This document shows, in pieces, positions 1 to 7,284 of a stretch of DNA of 8,936 bases (position 1 is the stretch's first letter; the number at the start of each line of letters is the position of its first letter). The stretch covers positions 1 to 8,936 of the forward strand of contig JBPCVY010000075.1 of the NCBI GenBank assembly GCA_051010055.1. Reading direction: 5' to 3'. Below the pieces are notes generated by a model that had not been told where the DNA came from, did not search any database, and worked only from the letters and a program-made list of their open reading frames with translations. The translations under genes were made by a program, and so were the position numbers. The DNA is from CAJQND01 sp051010055 (GTDB taxonomy: Bacteria; Pseudomonadota; Alphaproteobacteria; Rhizobiales; CAJQND01).

Positions 1-600
1 ACCTGGGGGTAATGCAGTAGGTAAGCCCTTCAAAAGCATTCTTGTCGCCAGGTTTGGTCATCGCCGCGATGACGGACATAACGGCGGAATAGACCCCCAG
101 TGTAGTGACGATATGGTCTTTGTCCGACGCCCAGGCACCAGAGGCCAACCAATAAGCTCCCGCCTGGCACCAACTTGGCTCTGGTGAGTAGATGTACTCT
201 GCAACCTTCTCAGGTTGCCGGCGGCACACATCCGCTGTGACTTCAGCGATAATCGAATCCTGGCCAACCGATCCGCCCCGGCGGTAAGGAATGAGATTTC
301 GCCCTGTTGTGCGTAGCGGAACACTTCTGGCATACCCTTGGTAATGGATGCTGATGAGCGTGCGATTTTGCCAGGCAATGTTTTGTCCAAAACATATGTG
401 CCGCGCCCAACTTCACCTGCAACAAGGCCACGCTCGTGCGCGAGCGCATATCCCCGGCTGATTGTCCCTATTGTCACTCCCAGATCGTAGGCAATGTCAC
501 GCTGCGGTGGCAGTTTATCGCCTGATCTGAACATGCCGCCTTCAATCCGGGCTTCAATTCAATCGGCAATTTGTATAAATTTCGGGCCTTTTACGCACAC
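1..600 (-). pseudogene. MocR-type (GntR/aminotransferase) regulator, broken, partial
   Basis: Remnant of a PLP-dependent MocR-family transcription factor, cut by the left window edge. Reading down the minus strand from about 600, the frame gives GPKFIQIAD, an in-frame TGA (561-559), then IEARIEGGMFRSGDKLPPQR and a typical GntR winged helix (DLGVTIGTISRGYALAHERG, then GEVGRGTYVLD) to about 385. The frame stays good through AGADRLA, then similarity moves to another frame near 260-270. There the downstream frame reads GQDSIIAEV, CQAGAYWLASGAW, DHIVTTLGVYSAV and MTKPGD, which matches the start of the aminotransferase domain (the 'RIVVTNGAQ...RPGD' region of the family). A one-base deletion would explain the switch. 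The PLP-binding lysine lies beyond the window. No good start codon is visible: GTG at 600 or 621 is possible, but another TGA (603-601) separates them. The gene is probably non-functional, and its target is unknown. Confidence 0.8.
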
Positions 601-652
601 TCATTTCCACCGGCCGAACACAGTTTGACAAACCCAACGCCTGGATTTTTCA

Positions 653-820
653 ATTCTTGGGTCCGCCATTGTTTCGCTTCTGGAGTTCTATCAGTTCCAC
701 AGTGATCTCTGGCGCTCCCGCCGCCGACTTGAAGAGCTTTCCGAGAAGGAACTTCGCGATATTGGCATCACCCGCGAAGATGCGCTTCAGGAAGCACGCA
801 AGGGTTTCTGGGTCTACTGA
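653..820 (+). CDS. DUF1127-type small protein, start codon lost or non-standard
   Basis: A frame of about 55 codons ends at TGA 818-820. It carries the DUF1127 pattern: LLEFYQFHSDLWRSRRRLEE, LSEKELRDIGITREDALQEA and a final RKGFWVY. DUF1127 proteins are short, basic, helical proteins of alphaproteobacteria; some members are linked to RNA turnover and phosphate or carbon stress, and the role here is unknown. The frame is open from 629, but it contains no ATG, GTG or TTG upstream of the conserved part. Only ATT (653 or 668) and CTG (641 or 680) are present, and none has a convincing ribosome binding site. I place the start at ATT 653 as the likely ancestral start position (perhaps once ATG). 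The gene is either a recent pseudogene or uses a rare start. It is divergent from the broken MocR gene and convergent with the hydrolase gene, 16 bases away. Confidence 0.55.
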   Translation: MLGSAIVSLLEFYQFHSDLWRSRRRLEELSEKELRDIGITREDALQEARKGFWVY

Positions 821-836
821 GTGAGGAAATCTGCCT

Positions 837-1406
837 TTACATGCGCGCCAGAACTTCCTCAATTGTCAGAACTTCTGCAAACTCGCCGTTGAGGCTGGCT
901 AGGGACACATTGTGGATGAGGTCTGCCTTATAGAGTTTCCCGTCCGGACCGGTTCGGTCGAACGTTGCGGTGGCATCGCTTACGAGAATTGTACCGTAGC
1001 CCAAATTCCCGGCCATGCGCGTGGTTGTCTCGACACAATGGTCGGTAATGAAACCGGTAATCACCAGCTTAGATACGCCTCTGCGCCGCATTTGCAGTTC
1101 AAGGTCAGTCCCTATGAAGGCGCTGTTGGCTGATTTTTCAATCACCAGCTCACCTTCTTTCGGGGCGACCTTCTCGATGATTTTGCCGGTGGGAAGGGAA
1201 AGTTTGAACAATGAGCCCGGCTCGGTGGAATCATGCACCACAAAAATGCGTTCACGGCCCGCATTTCTCCAGGCATCCAACAGCCGGCGGATGTTTGTTT
1301 CTGCTTGCGGGTTGTTGCGCTCTCCCTCCCAGTAATCTTGCGCGTGGATTGCCTGCTGGGCATCAACCACGAGCAATGCTGTCGAACCATCAATTTTGTT
1401 TGTCAT
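837..1406 (-). CDS. Cysteine hydrolase, isochorismatase-like family
   Basis: A 189-residue cytosolic hydrolase of the isochorismatase/nicotinamidase fold, a normal single-domain length. The full catalytic triad is visible: Asp15 in LLVVDAQ, Lys91 in EKSANSAF and Cys124 in TGFITDHCVETTTRMA, followed by the usual LGY and VSDATATF strand motifs. Known members hydrolyse isochorismate, nicotinamide, N-carbamoyl compounds or biuret-like amides through a cysteine acyl intermediate; the substrate cannot be told from sequence here. GGAG lies about 9 bases upstream of the ATG, which supports the start. The gene is divergent from the ClC gene across a 233-base spacer, and its 3' end faces the DUF1127 gene. 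Nothing nearby points to siderophore or NAD salvage, so the neighbourhood gives no substrate clue. The frame is intact. Confidence 0.9.
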   Translation of the reverse strand: MTNKIDGSTALLVVDAQQAIHAQDYWEGERNNPQAETNIRRLLDAWRNAGRERIFVVHDSTEPGSLFKLSLPTGKIIEKVAPKEGELVIEKSANSAFIGTDLELQMRRRGVSKLVITGFITDHCVETTTRMAGNLGYGTILVSDATATFDRTGPDGKLYKADLIHNVSLASLNGEFAEVLTIEEVLARM

Positions 1407-1639
1407 AAAATTTCTCCGCCCTGGGGAAAGGCTCTCACATTTCCGGTATTTCGGCCAAAATACAATAGTTTAGGGCGCAAAAAACACCTAAAGTATCTTT
1501 TGGATGGGCGATGAAAACCTGTGCGCACGAGAGAACTGCATCGGATTTGCATCATTTCAGGTGCTGGCACTGGCACGAACGGAATTTTAAATCTGTTTGC
1601 GGTATTGTTGTGCGAAGGGCGAGTAGTAAGGGGTAATTC
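1407..1639. promoter_or_regulatory. Divergent intergenic region, hydrolase / ClC
   Basis: This 233-base spacer must hold the promoters of both flanking genes. No strong consensus sigma-70 promoter stands out. A weak plus-strand candidate is CTGGCA, 17 bases, TTAAAT (about 1564-1592). The hydrolase side carries GGAG and the ClC side AAGGGG as ribosome binding sites. An inverted repeat lies at 1469-1492 (separate entry). No small gene is evident. Confidence 0.4.
1469..1492. repeat. Short inverted repeat, possible operator
   Basis: TTTAGG (1469-1474) and CCTAAA (1487-1492) are perfect 6-base inverted arms around a 12-base A-rich spacer. The site lies about 65 bases upstream of the hydrolase start. 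It could be a binding site for a dimeric regulator, but arms this short can arise by chance. Confidence 0.25.
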
Positions 1640-3277
1640 ATGCCGGAGTCTTTCGGCAGGTTTATGAAGTATGTGGGCGATCAGATCGCCCCAAACATTG
1701 GCTCCATGTGGGCGTCCAAGCGCCCGCTGGTGTGGCTTTTGGCGCTGGTGAGCGGCGTTCTTGCAGCCTATGCCATTATCCTTTTCCGTTTCGCCATCGG
1801 ATTTATTCACTATCCCTGGCTTGGGACCTATTTCGAAGGGGATGTCGCGACCGCCGCTGCCAACACGCCCTGGTACATACTGGTTGCGGTGCCCACTCTT
1901 GGCGGGCTTTTTGTCGGCTATTTGCTGCACCGGTTTGTGCCGGGGCGCAGGGCCCAGGGGGTTGCCGATGTTATTGAGGCGCGTGCGATAGGCGGGGCAA
2001 ATATTCCCCTTTCCAACGGCATATGGAGCGCCATCATTGCCGCTCTCTCTTTGGGCTTTGGCGCAAGCGCTGGACGCGAGGGCCCGGCTGTTCACCTTGG
2101 CTCGGCCATGGCGTCGGCCGTTGGCAGAAGGGTAAACCTGTCTGGCGAGGAGCGCCGGCTGATATTGGCGTGCGGAGCAGCAGCTGCGGTTTCTGCATCG
2201 TTTAACGCGCCCATTGCCGGGGTTTTGTTCGCTCATGAGGTTATTCTTGGTCACATCGCCATCTCAGCCTTTGCACCCACGGCCATTGCCGCGGTTGCCG
2301 CAACTTTGATTACCCGGTTCCATCTGGGCGATTTCCCGGCCTTCACCATTCCCGCCTATGAAATCACCTCCATCTGGGAGTTTCCCGCATTTGCCCTTCT
2401 TGGCATTACCTGCGGGGCTGTTGCCTTGTGTTTCCAGTTCTCGGTCATCATTGCCGACTACACGGCCCGCTCGGTGAAGGTTCCCCTGTGGCTGCGTCCG
2501 GCCCTTGGCGGGCTGGTCATCGGCATCATGGCCATCTGGATACCGGAGATATTGGGCGTCGGGTATGAAGCAACCGACCGCGCGCTGCACCAGCTCCTGC
2601 CGCTTGGCACCTTGTTCCTGCTCTTGTTTGCCAAGGCGGCGGCCACCGCGATTACACTTGCAAGCCGGTTCGGGGGCGGGGTGTTCTCTCCTTCTATTTA
2701 TCTTGGCGCGATGACCGGCGGGGCGTTTGGCATTATCGCAGCTTCGGTGTTCCCCGACCTCGCCTCTTCTGATGGTCTTTACGCCATTTTGGGCATGGGC
2801 GGGGTGGCCGGGGCTATTTTGGGTGCGCCCATCTCCACGGTGCTTATCGCGTTTGAGCTTACCGGCGGTTATCAAATGACCATTGCGCTCCTTATCACCG
2901 TTTCTATTGCCTCGGTCATGCTGCAGGCGGTGCATGGGCAAAGCCTGTTTCACTGGCAGCTCAACCAGCGCGGCCTGTTCTTTAATGAAGGCCCGCACCG
3001 GGAAGTGGTGCGCCGCTGGCGGGTAAAAGACTTCATGACCGAGCTGAAGGAAGAAGAAATGGATGACCCGCCGGAAATCGACCCGGAAATGCCGATGCTG
3101 ACACCGGAAGACACCCTGGAATCGGCGTTGCGGGCATTTGACCAGAAATCTGAACCACGCATTCCCGTCGTCGCCGCCGATGACGCCACGCGCATTGTTG
3201 GCTGGGCTGAGCATATGCTAGCCCTTCGCACTTACAACCAGGCGCTGGTGGCGAGCCACGTTGAGGAGCACCACTGA
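1640..3277 (+). CDS. ClC-family chloride channel/transporter with CBS-like tail
   Basis: A 545-residue inner-membrane ClC protein. It has the hydrophobic ClC core (about 30-440) and a soluble C-terminal tail (about 455-535) with VKDFM and the segment TPEDTLESALRAFDQ, then PRIPVV and GWAEH, which looks like one CBS motif plus a degenerate partner. Selectivity motifs: GREGP (145-149) with gating Glu147; GGGVFSP (345-351) with Phe349; FNAPIAGVLFAHE (188-200). The GSGIP motif of the E. coli protein is replaced by AQGVA (105-109), as I recall for many bacterial CBS-bearing ClCs. The position of the E. coli internal proton glutamate (Glu203) is Val201, directly after Glu200. ClCs move Cl- either as channels or as 2Cl-/H+ exchangers; which applies here is open. 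AAGGGG about 7 bases before the ATG supports the start. The gene stands alone, with the palindromic element just downstream. Confidence 0.93.
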   Translation: MPESFGRFMKYVGDQIAPNIGSMWASKRPLVWLLALVSGVLAAYAIILFRFAIGFIHYPWLGTYFEGDVATAAANTPWYILVAVPTLGGLFVGYLLHRFVPGRRAQGVADVIEARAIGGANIPLSNGIWSAIIAALSLGFGASAGREGPAVHLGSAMASAVGRRVNLSGEERRLILACGAAAAVSASFNAPIAGVLFAHEVILGHIAISAFAPTAIAAVAATLITRFHLGDFPAFTIPAYEITSIWEFPAFALLGITCGAVALCFQFSVIIADYTARSVKVPLWLRPALGGLVIGIMAIWIPEILGVGYEATDRALHQLLPLGTLFLLLFAKAAATAITLASRFGGGVFSPSIYLGAMTGGAFGIIAASVFPDLASSDGLYAILGMGGVAGAILGAPISTVLIAFELTGGYQMTIALLITVSIASVMLQAVHGQSLFHWQLNQRGLFFNEGPHREVVRRWRVKDFMTELKEEEMDDPPEIDPEMPMLTPEDTLESALRAFDQKSEPRIPVVAADDATRIVGWAEHMLALRTYNQALVASHVEEHH

Positions 3278-3300
3278 ACCGGGGAATCTGCTCCCACCGT

Positions 3301-3341
3301 CCTCAAGGTGAGGAGGCGCGGAGCGCGGTCTCGAACCAGGG
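3301..3341. repeat. Imperfect palindrome, REP-like intergenic element
   Basis: The element begins 23 bases after the ClC stop. Pairable arms are CCT (3301-3303) with AGG (3338-3340), GGT (3307-3309) with ACC (3335-3337), GAG (3310-3312) with CTC (3330-3332), and CGCG (3317-3320) with CGCG (3324-3327) around a GAG loop. It resembles the 'CTCA-GGTGAGGAG ... TCTCGAACCA' palindromes scattered through rhizobial and Bradyrhizobium-type genomes; this is from memory. Only one copy is present here. No T-run follows, so it is not a standard intrinsic terminator. The rest of the spacer (3342-3512) shows no gene; the gatCAB promoter must lie there, but I cannot place it. Confidence 0.55.
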
Positions 3342-3527
3342 CAGCGGACTTTGTCCTGACCTATCTGTTTCCACCCCATCAAAGTCGTCATTTCACCCCA
3401 ACTCACCCGTTGCAGGCTTTCCCTCCCGGTGATATCAACCGCACCTGAAGCGTTCGGGCGTATCGGGGCTTAAATTTACCCCCGGCATCTACCCCGTTCT
3501 TTGCCTTTTGTCCGGAGAACAACAAAC

Positions 3528-3815
3528 ATGTCTGTTGATGAGGCGACTGTCCGCCGTATCGCGCATCTGGCGCGCATTGCTGTCAGTGATGAAGAAGCAA
3601 AATCCCTGCAAGGGGAACTGTCGACCATTCTCGACTGGGTCGAGCAGCTTGGCGAGGTTGATGTTGAGGGCGTTGAGCCCATGACGTCGGCTGTTGAAGT
3701 GTCCATGAAAATGCGCACCGACAAGGTGACCGATGGCGGTTACGCGGAAAATGTGGTGGCCAATGCGCCGGCAAAAGACGAGCACTTTTTCATGGTGCCC
3801 AAGGTGGTGGAGTAG
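3528..3815 (+). CDS. gatC: Asp-tRNA(Asn)/Glu-tRNA(Gln) amidotransferase subunit C
   Basis: A 95-residue small subunit of GatCAB. GatC wraps around the GatA-GatB interface and stabilises the complex. The sequence shows the family layout: N-terminal helical part TVRRIAHLARIAVSDEEAKS, then ELSTILDWVEQL, the VEGVEPMTSAV loop (47-56), the conserved MRTDKVTDGG (62-71) and the C-terminal FFMVPKVVE. A TTG codon 27 bases upstream is also in frame, but ATG 3528 is chosen because it begins the conserved family N-terminus and has GGAG 11 bases before it. This is the first gene of the operon; the gatA start follows its stop after six bases. In many alphaproteobacteria ruvX precedes gatC, but here a ClC gene and a 250-base spacer do. 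Confidence 0.95.
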   Translation: MSVDEATVRRIAHLARIAVSDEEAKSLQGELSTILDWVEQLGEVDVEGVEPMTSAVEVSMKMRTDKVTDGGYAENVVANAPAKDEHFFMVPKVVE

Positions 3816-3821
3816 GGCGCT

Positions 3822-5297
3822 ATGAGCAATTTAACGAACTTGACAATTGCCGAAGCCCGCGACGGGCTGAAAGCAAAGGAATTCAACGCCGGCGAGCTGA
3901 CGGATGCCTATCTGGATGCCATTGAAGGCTCCAACAAGGCGCTGAACGCGTATGTGGTGGTAACCGGCGACAAGGCCCGCGACATGGCCAAGGCCTCTGA
4001 TGCGCGCCTTGCAGAAGGCAAGGCCGGAGACCTGGAAGGCATTCCGCTTGGCATAAAGGATCTGTTCGCCACCAAGGGCGTGCACACCCAGGCCTGCTCG
4101 CACATTCTTGATGCGTTTGAACCGGTTTATGAATCAACCGTCTCGGCGAACCTGTTCGCAGATGGCGCGGTAATGCTGGGTAAGCTCAACATGGATGAGT
4201 TTGCCATGGGTTCGTCCAATGAGACTTCCTATTACGGCAATGTGGTGAACCCCTGGCGCCGTTCCGGCGGCGACAATGCGGCCCTTGTGCCGGGCGGCTC
4301 ATCAGGCGGCTCGGCAGCAGCAACGGCGGCCCATCTGTGCGCCGGGGCAACCGCAACCGATACCGGCGGCTCAATCCGCCAGCCGGCAGCTTTCACCGGC
4401 ACCGTGGGCATCAAGCCTACCTATGGCCGCTGCTCGCGCTGGGGCATTGTGGCGTTTGCCTCATCCCTTGACCAGGCAGGCCCGATTACCCGCACCGTGC
4501 GCGATTCAGCCATCATGCTGAAATCCATGGCAAGCGTTGATGAAAAGGACACAACATCGGTTGATGTGCCCGTGCCGGATTACGAAAAGGCGCTCACCGG
4601 CGACATCAAAGGCCTGCGGGTTGGTATTCCCAAGGAGTACCGGGTCGATAACATGCCCGAAGAGATTGAGACCCTGTGGCAGGAGGGCATTGAGTGGCTG
4701 AAGGCGGTCGGCGCCGAGGTGAAAGAGATTTCCCTGCCGCACACCAAGTATGCCCTTCCAGCTTATTATATTGTTGCCCCGGCGGAGGCATCCTCCAACC
4801 TTGCCCGCTATGACGGCGTGCGCTACGGCCTGAGGGTTCCCGGCGAAGACATTATCTCAATGTATGAGAACTCCCGTTCCGCCGGCTTTGGCGCTGAGGT
4901 GAAACGCCGGGTTTTCATCGGCACATATGTGCTGTCGGCTGGTTACTACGATGCCTATTACCTGCGCGCCCAGAAGGTGCGCACGCTCATCAAGCGCGAC
5001 TTTGATGAGGCCTGGGCAGATGTGGATGTGATACTCACGCCAACTGCGCCGAATGCGGCTTTTGCGCCGGGTGAGATTACCGACCCGGTGACCATGTATC
5101 TCAACGATATTTTCACCGTGACCGTGAACATGGCGGGCCTTCCGGGCATTTCCATTCCCGCTGGACTGGACAAGCAGGGCCTGCCCTTGGGGCTGCAGCT
5201 CATCGGCAAGCCGTTTGATGAAGAAACCCTGTTCCGTACAGCAGGCGTTATGGAAGAGGCCGCCGGCTTTACGGCGAAACCGGAGAAATGGTGGTAA
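3822..5297 (+). CDS. gatA: Asp-tRNA(Asn)/Glu-tRNA(Gln) amidotransferase subunit A
   Basis: A 491-residue amidase-signature enzyme, a normal length. GatA hydrolyses glutamine to release ammonia, which is channelled to GatB for amidation of Glu-tRNA(Gln) or Asp-tRNA(Asn). The catalytic Lys-cisSer-Ser triad is present: Lys79 in GIPLGIKDLF, Ser160 in VPGGSSGGSAAA and Ser184 in TDTGGSIRQPAAF. The conserved block VGIKPTYGRCSRWG, then VAFASSLDQAGPITRTVRD, follows. Before the glycine-serine motif there is a short insertion (NPWRRSGGDNAALVPGG), which I recall as usual for alphaproteobacterial GatA. The C-terminal part has the amidase features ILTPTAP and MAGLPGISIPAG. GGAG overlapping the gatC stop, 9 bases before the ATG, fixes the start and suggests coupling to gatC translation. 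The frame is intact. Confidence 0.97.
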   Translation: MSNLTNLTIAEARDGLKAKEFNAGELTDAYLDAIEGSNKALNAYVVVTGDKARDMAKASDARLAEGKAGDLEGIPLGIKDLFATKGVHTQACSHILDAFEPVYESTVSANLFADGAVMLGKLNMDEFAMGSSNETSYYGNVVNPWRRSGGDNAALVPGGSSGGSAAATAAHLCAGATATDTGGSIRQPAAFTGTVGIKPTYGRCSRWGIVAFASSLDQAGPITRTVRDSAIMLKSMASVDEKDTTSVDVPVPDYEKALTGDIKGLRVGIPKEYRVDNMPEEIETLWQEGIEWLKAVGAEVKEISLPHTKYALPAYYIVAPAEASSNLARYDGVRYGLRVPGEDIISMYENSRSAGFGAEVKRRVFIGTYVLSAGYYDAYYLRAQKVRTLIKRDFDEAWADVDVILTPTAPNAAFAPGEITDPVTMYLNDIFTVTVNMAGLPGISIPAGLDKQGLPLGLQLIGKPFDEETLFRTAGVMEEAAGFTAKPEKWW

Positions 5298-5303
5298 AAA
5301 GAA

Positions 5304-6788
5304 ATGACTTACGCAGAAGCAAGAACACCTGATCCGAAAAAGTTCATCTCAGGGGCCACCGGCGACTGGGAGCTGATTGTTGGCATGGAAGTCCATGCCC
5401 AGATCAGCTCTAAGGCGAAGCTGTTTTCCGGCGCATCGGCTGAATATGGCGGTGAGCCGAATGACCATGTTTCCCTGGTTGATGCTGCCATGCCGGGCAT
5501 GCTTCCGGTCATCAACCGTTTTTGCGTTGAGCAGGCGGTGAAAACTGGCCTTGGCCTGAAGGCGAAAATCAACAAACGCTCCATCTTCGACCGGAAGAAT
5601 TATTTCTACCCGGACCTGCCGCAGGGCTACCAGATTTCCCAGTTCAAGGACCCGATTGTGGGTGAGGGCAAGGTGCAGCTCGACATGCCCGAGGAAACCG
5701 TGGAAGTGGGCATTGAGCGCCTGCACATGGAGCAGGATGCGGGCAAATCCATCCATGATCTGGTGCCGGGCCATTCGGTTGTCGACCTCAACCGGTCAGG
5801 GGTTGCGCTGATGGAAATTGTCTCCCTGCCGGATATCCGTTCTGCCGATGAGGCCAAGGAATATGTTTCCAAGTTGCGCACCATCTTGCGCTATCTCGGC
5901 ACCTGCGATGGCAATATGGAGCAGGGCTCCATGCGCGCTGATGTGAACGTATCAGTGCGCCGTCCCGGTGAGGATTTTGGCACCCGGTGTGAAATCAAGA
6001 ACGTCAACTCAATCCGCTTTATCGGCCAGGCGATTGAATATGAAGCACGCCGGCAAATCGACATTCTGGAAGATGGTGGCAAAATCGATCAGGAAACCCG
6101 CCTGTTTGACCCTAAATCTGGCCAGACACGCTCCATGCGCTCCAAGGAAGAAGCCCACGATTACCGCTATTTCCCGGACCCGGACCTGTTGCCGCTCGAA
6201 TTTGACCAGGCGCTTGTCGATAACATCGCCGCAAATCTGCCGGAACTTCCTGATGAAAAGAAAGCCCGCCTAGTCTCAGACTTTGGACTTTCGGCATATG
6301 ATGCAAGCGTGCTTATCCAGAACCCGGCAGATGCCGCCTTTTTTGAAGAAGTTGCCGGCGGGCGCGATGGCAAGCTTGCCGCCAACTGGGTGATCAACGA
6401 GCTGTTCGGGCGCCTTAACAAGGAAGGCAAATCGGTTGCCGACAACCCGGTATCCGCCAGCCAGCTCGGCGCCATTGTTGATCTCATTTCCGGCAAGACG
6501 ATTTCTGGCAAAATCGGCAAGGATTTGTTTGAGATTGTCTGGGAAGAGGGTGGCGATCCGGCTGAAATCGTTGAAGCCCGCGGCATGAAGCAGGTAACCG
6601 ACACCGGCGCCATTGAGGCCATTGTTGATGAAGTTATCGCCGCCAACGCAGACAAGGCCGAAGCGGTGAAGGAAAAGCCCAACATGATCGGCTGGTTCGT
6701 TGGCCAGGTGATGAAGGCAAGCCAAGGCAAGGCCAACCCGCAAGCAGTTAATGAAATCCTGAAGGCAAAACTGGGCCTGGATGGATAA
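5304..6788 (+). CDS. gatB: Asp-tRNA(Asn)/Glu-tRNA(Gln) amidotransferase subunit B
   Basis: A 494-residue subunit that binds the misacylated tRNA, phosphorylates its side-chain carboxylate with ATP and accepts ammonia from GatA. The N-terminal cradle domain (about 22-310) shows WELIVGMEVHAQ (Glu29, His31), DAAMPGMLPVIN, FDRKNYFYPDLPQGYQISQF, LHMEQDAGKSIHD (140-152), LMEIVSLPDIRS and the NMEQGSMRADVNVSVR block. His31, Glu143 and Glu171 are the likely metal ligands by analogy with the S. aureus enzyme (inference). A helical region and a YqeY-like tRNA-binding tail follow, with KPNMIGWFVGQVMKAS and the final NEILKAKLGLDG. The ATG is six bases after the gatA stop; the Shine-Dalgarno sequence is weak (AAAGAA), so translation probably depends on coupling. 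The last 8 bases overlap the next gene. Confidence 0.97.
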   Translation: MTYAEARTPDPKKFISGATGDWELIVGMEVHAQISSKAKLFSGASAEYGGEPNDHVSLVDAAMPGMLPVINRFCVEQAVKTGLGLKAKINKRSIFDRKNYFYPDLPQGYQISQFKDPIVGEGKVQLDMPEETVEVGIERLHMEQDAGKSIHDLVPGHSVVDLNRSGVALMEIVSLPDIRSADEAKEYVSKLRTILRYLGTCDGNMEQGSMRADVNVSVRRPGEDFGTRCEIKNVNSIRFIGQAIEYEARRQIDILEDGGKIDQETRLFDPKSGQTRSMRSKEEAHDYRYFPDPDLLPLEFDQALVDNIAANLPELPDEKKARLVSDFGLSAYDASVLIQNPADAAFFEEVAGGRDGKLAANWVINELFGRLNKEGKSVADNPVSASQLGAIVDLISGKTISGKIGKDLFEIVWEEGGDPAEIVEARGMKQVTDTGAIEAIVDEVIAANADKAEAVKEKPNMIGWFVGQVMKASQGKANPQAVNEILKAKLGLDG

Positions 6789-7284
6789 AAACATCACCAT
6801 AAGGCGCGCGGGGCGGGCAGATGCGCCCGCCGTACACCGTCTTTTGGTTGAAACCTGGCACGATACCTATGACGGCCAGATGGGGCCTGAGGACGTCACC
6901 AAAATCACCGATGCCTGGCACACGGTTGAAAAACTCACCGCACAAATGGAAACGGACGGCCATCTGTTCCTGATAGCCGAGATGGACGGTGTTTTGGCCG
7001 GTCACGTCTATGCGCTGGAAGAGACCCTCAGCGCGCTGAACCTCTCCCGGCTTTATGTTTTGCCTGCCGCGCAAGGACAAGGCATGGGCAGGGCGCTCTT
7101 GCGGGAGTTGGAAAAACACTTTGAGGGCGCGCAAACCATCCGCCTGGAGGTGCATCAGGAACAGCACCAGGCGCACAGGTTTTATGAAGCCAGCGGCTTC
7201 CAAATCATTGGCAAAACTGCCCATTGTGGCGGCGACAGCGATGTGCCGGCCCTGATAATGGAAAAGAAGCTGGGGCGGCAATGA
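6781..7284 (+). CDS. GNAT family N-acetyltransferase (first of pair)
   Basis: A 167-residue single-domain acetyltransferase. The acetyl-CoA pyrophosphate loop is Q98-G-Q-G-M-G103 in RLYVLPAAQGQGMGRALLRE. The adjacent C-terminal motif is AHRFYEASGFQIIG (131-144), and the N-terminal alpha1-alpha2 region has WHDTYDGQMGPEDVTKITDAW. That N-terminal pattern recalls PaiA-like GNATs, whose substrates include polyamines and small amines; the true substrate is unknown. The ATG lies inside the end of gatB (8-base overlap, ATGGATAA), so it is almost certainly translated by ribosomes finishing gatB. In some rhizobia, from memory, a GNAT gene also sits within the gatCAB cluster, between gatA and gatB. The N-terminus MDKNITIRRAGRADAPAV starts the standard first beta strand, which supports the start. 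Confidence 0.9.
   Translation: MDKNITIRRAGRADAPAVHRLLVETWHDTYDGQMGPEDVTKITDAWHTVEKLTAQMETDGHLFLIAEMDGVLAGHVYALEETLSALNLSRLYVLPAAQGQGMGRALLRELEKHFEGAQTIRLEVHQEQHQAHRFYEASGFQIIGKTAHCGGDSDVPALIMEKKLGRQ

Noticed and set aside
650..862. Minus-strand open frame of 70 codons opposite the DUF1127 region
   Set aside because: It is antisense to a clear DUF1127 pattern and overlaps the end of the hydrolase gene; it has no recognisable motif.
1565..1576. Tandem TGGCAC TGGCAC, resembling the -24 element of a sigma-54 promoter
   Set aside because: No TTGC-type -12 element lies at the required distance after either copy.
1403..3214. Long minus-strand open frames opposite the ClC gene (1403-2254 and 2264-3214)
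   Set aside because: They lie antisense to a fully recognisable ClC protein, are rich in Arg, Gly, Asn and Gln without any family pattern, and arise from codon bias of the plus-strand gene.
3278..3341. Intrinsic terminator after the ClC gene
   Set aside because: The palindrome has an imperfect, interrupted stem and no following T-run; it fits an intergenic repeat better.
3501..3527. Upstream TTG start extending GatC by nine residues
   Set aside because: The extension falls across the ribosome binding site, and GatC proteins begin at the MSVDEATVRR region.
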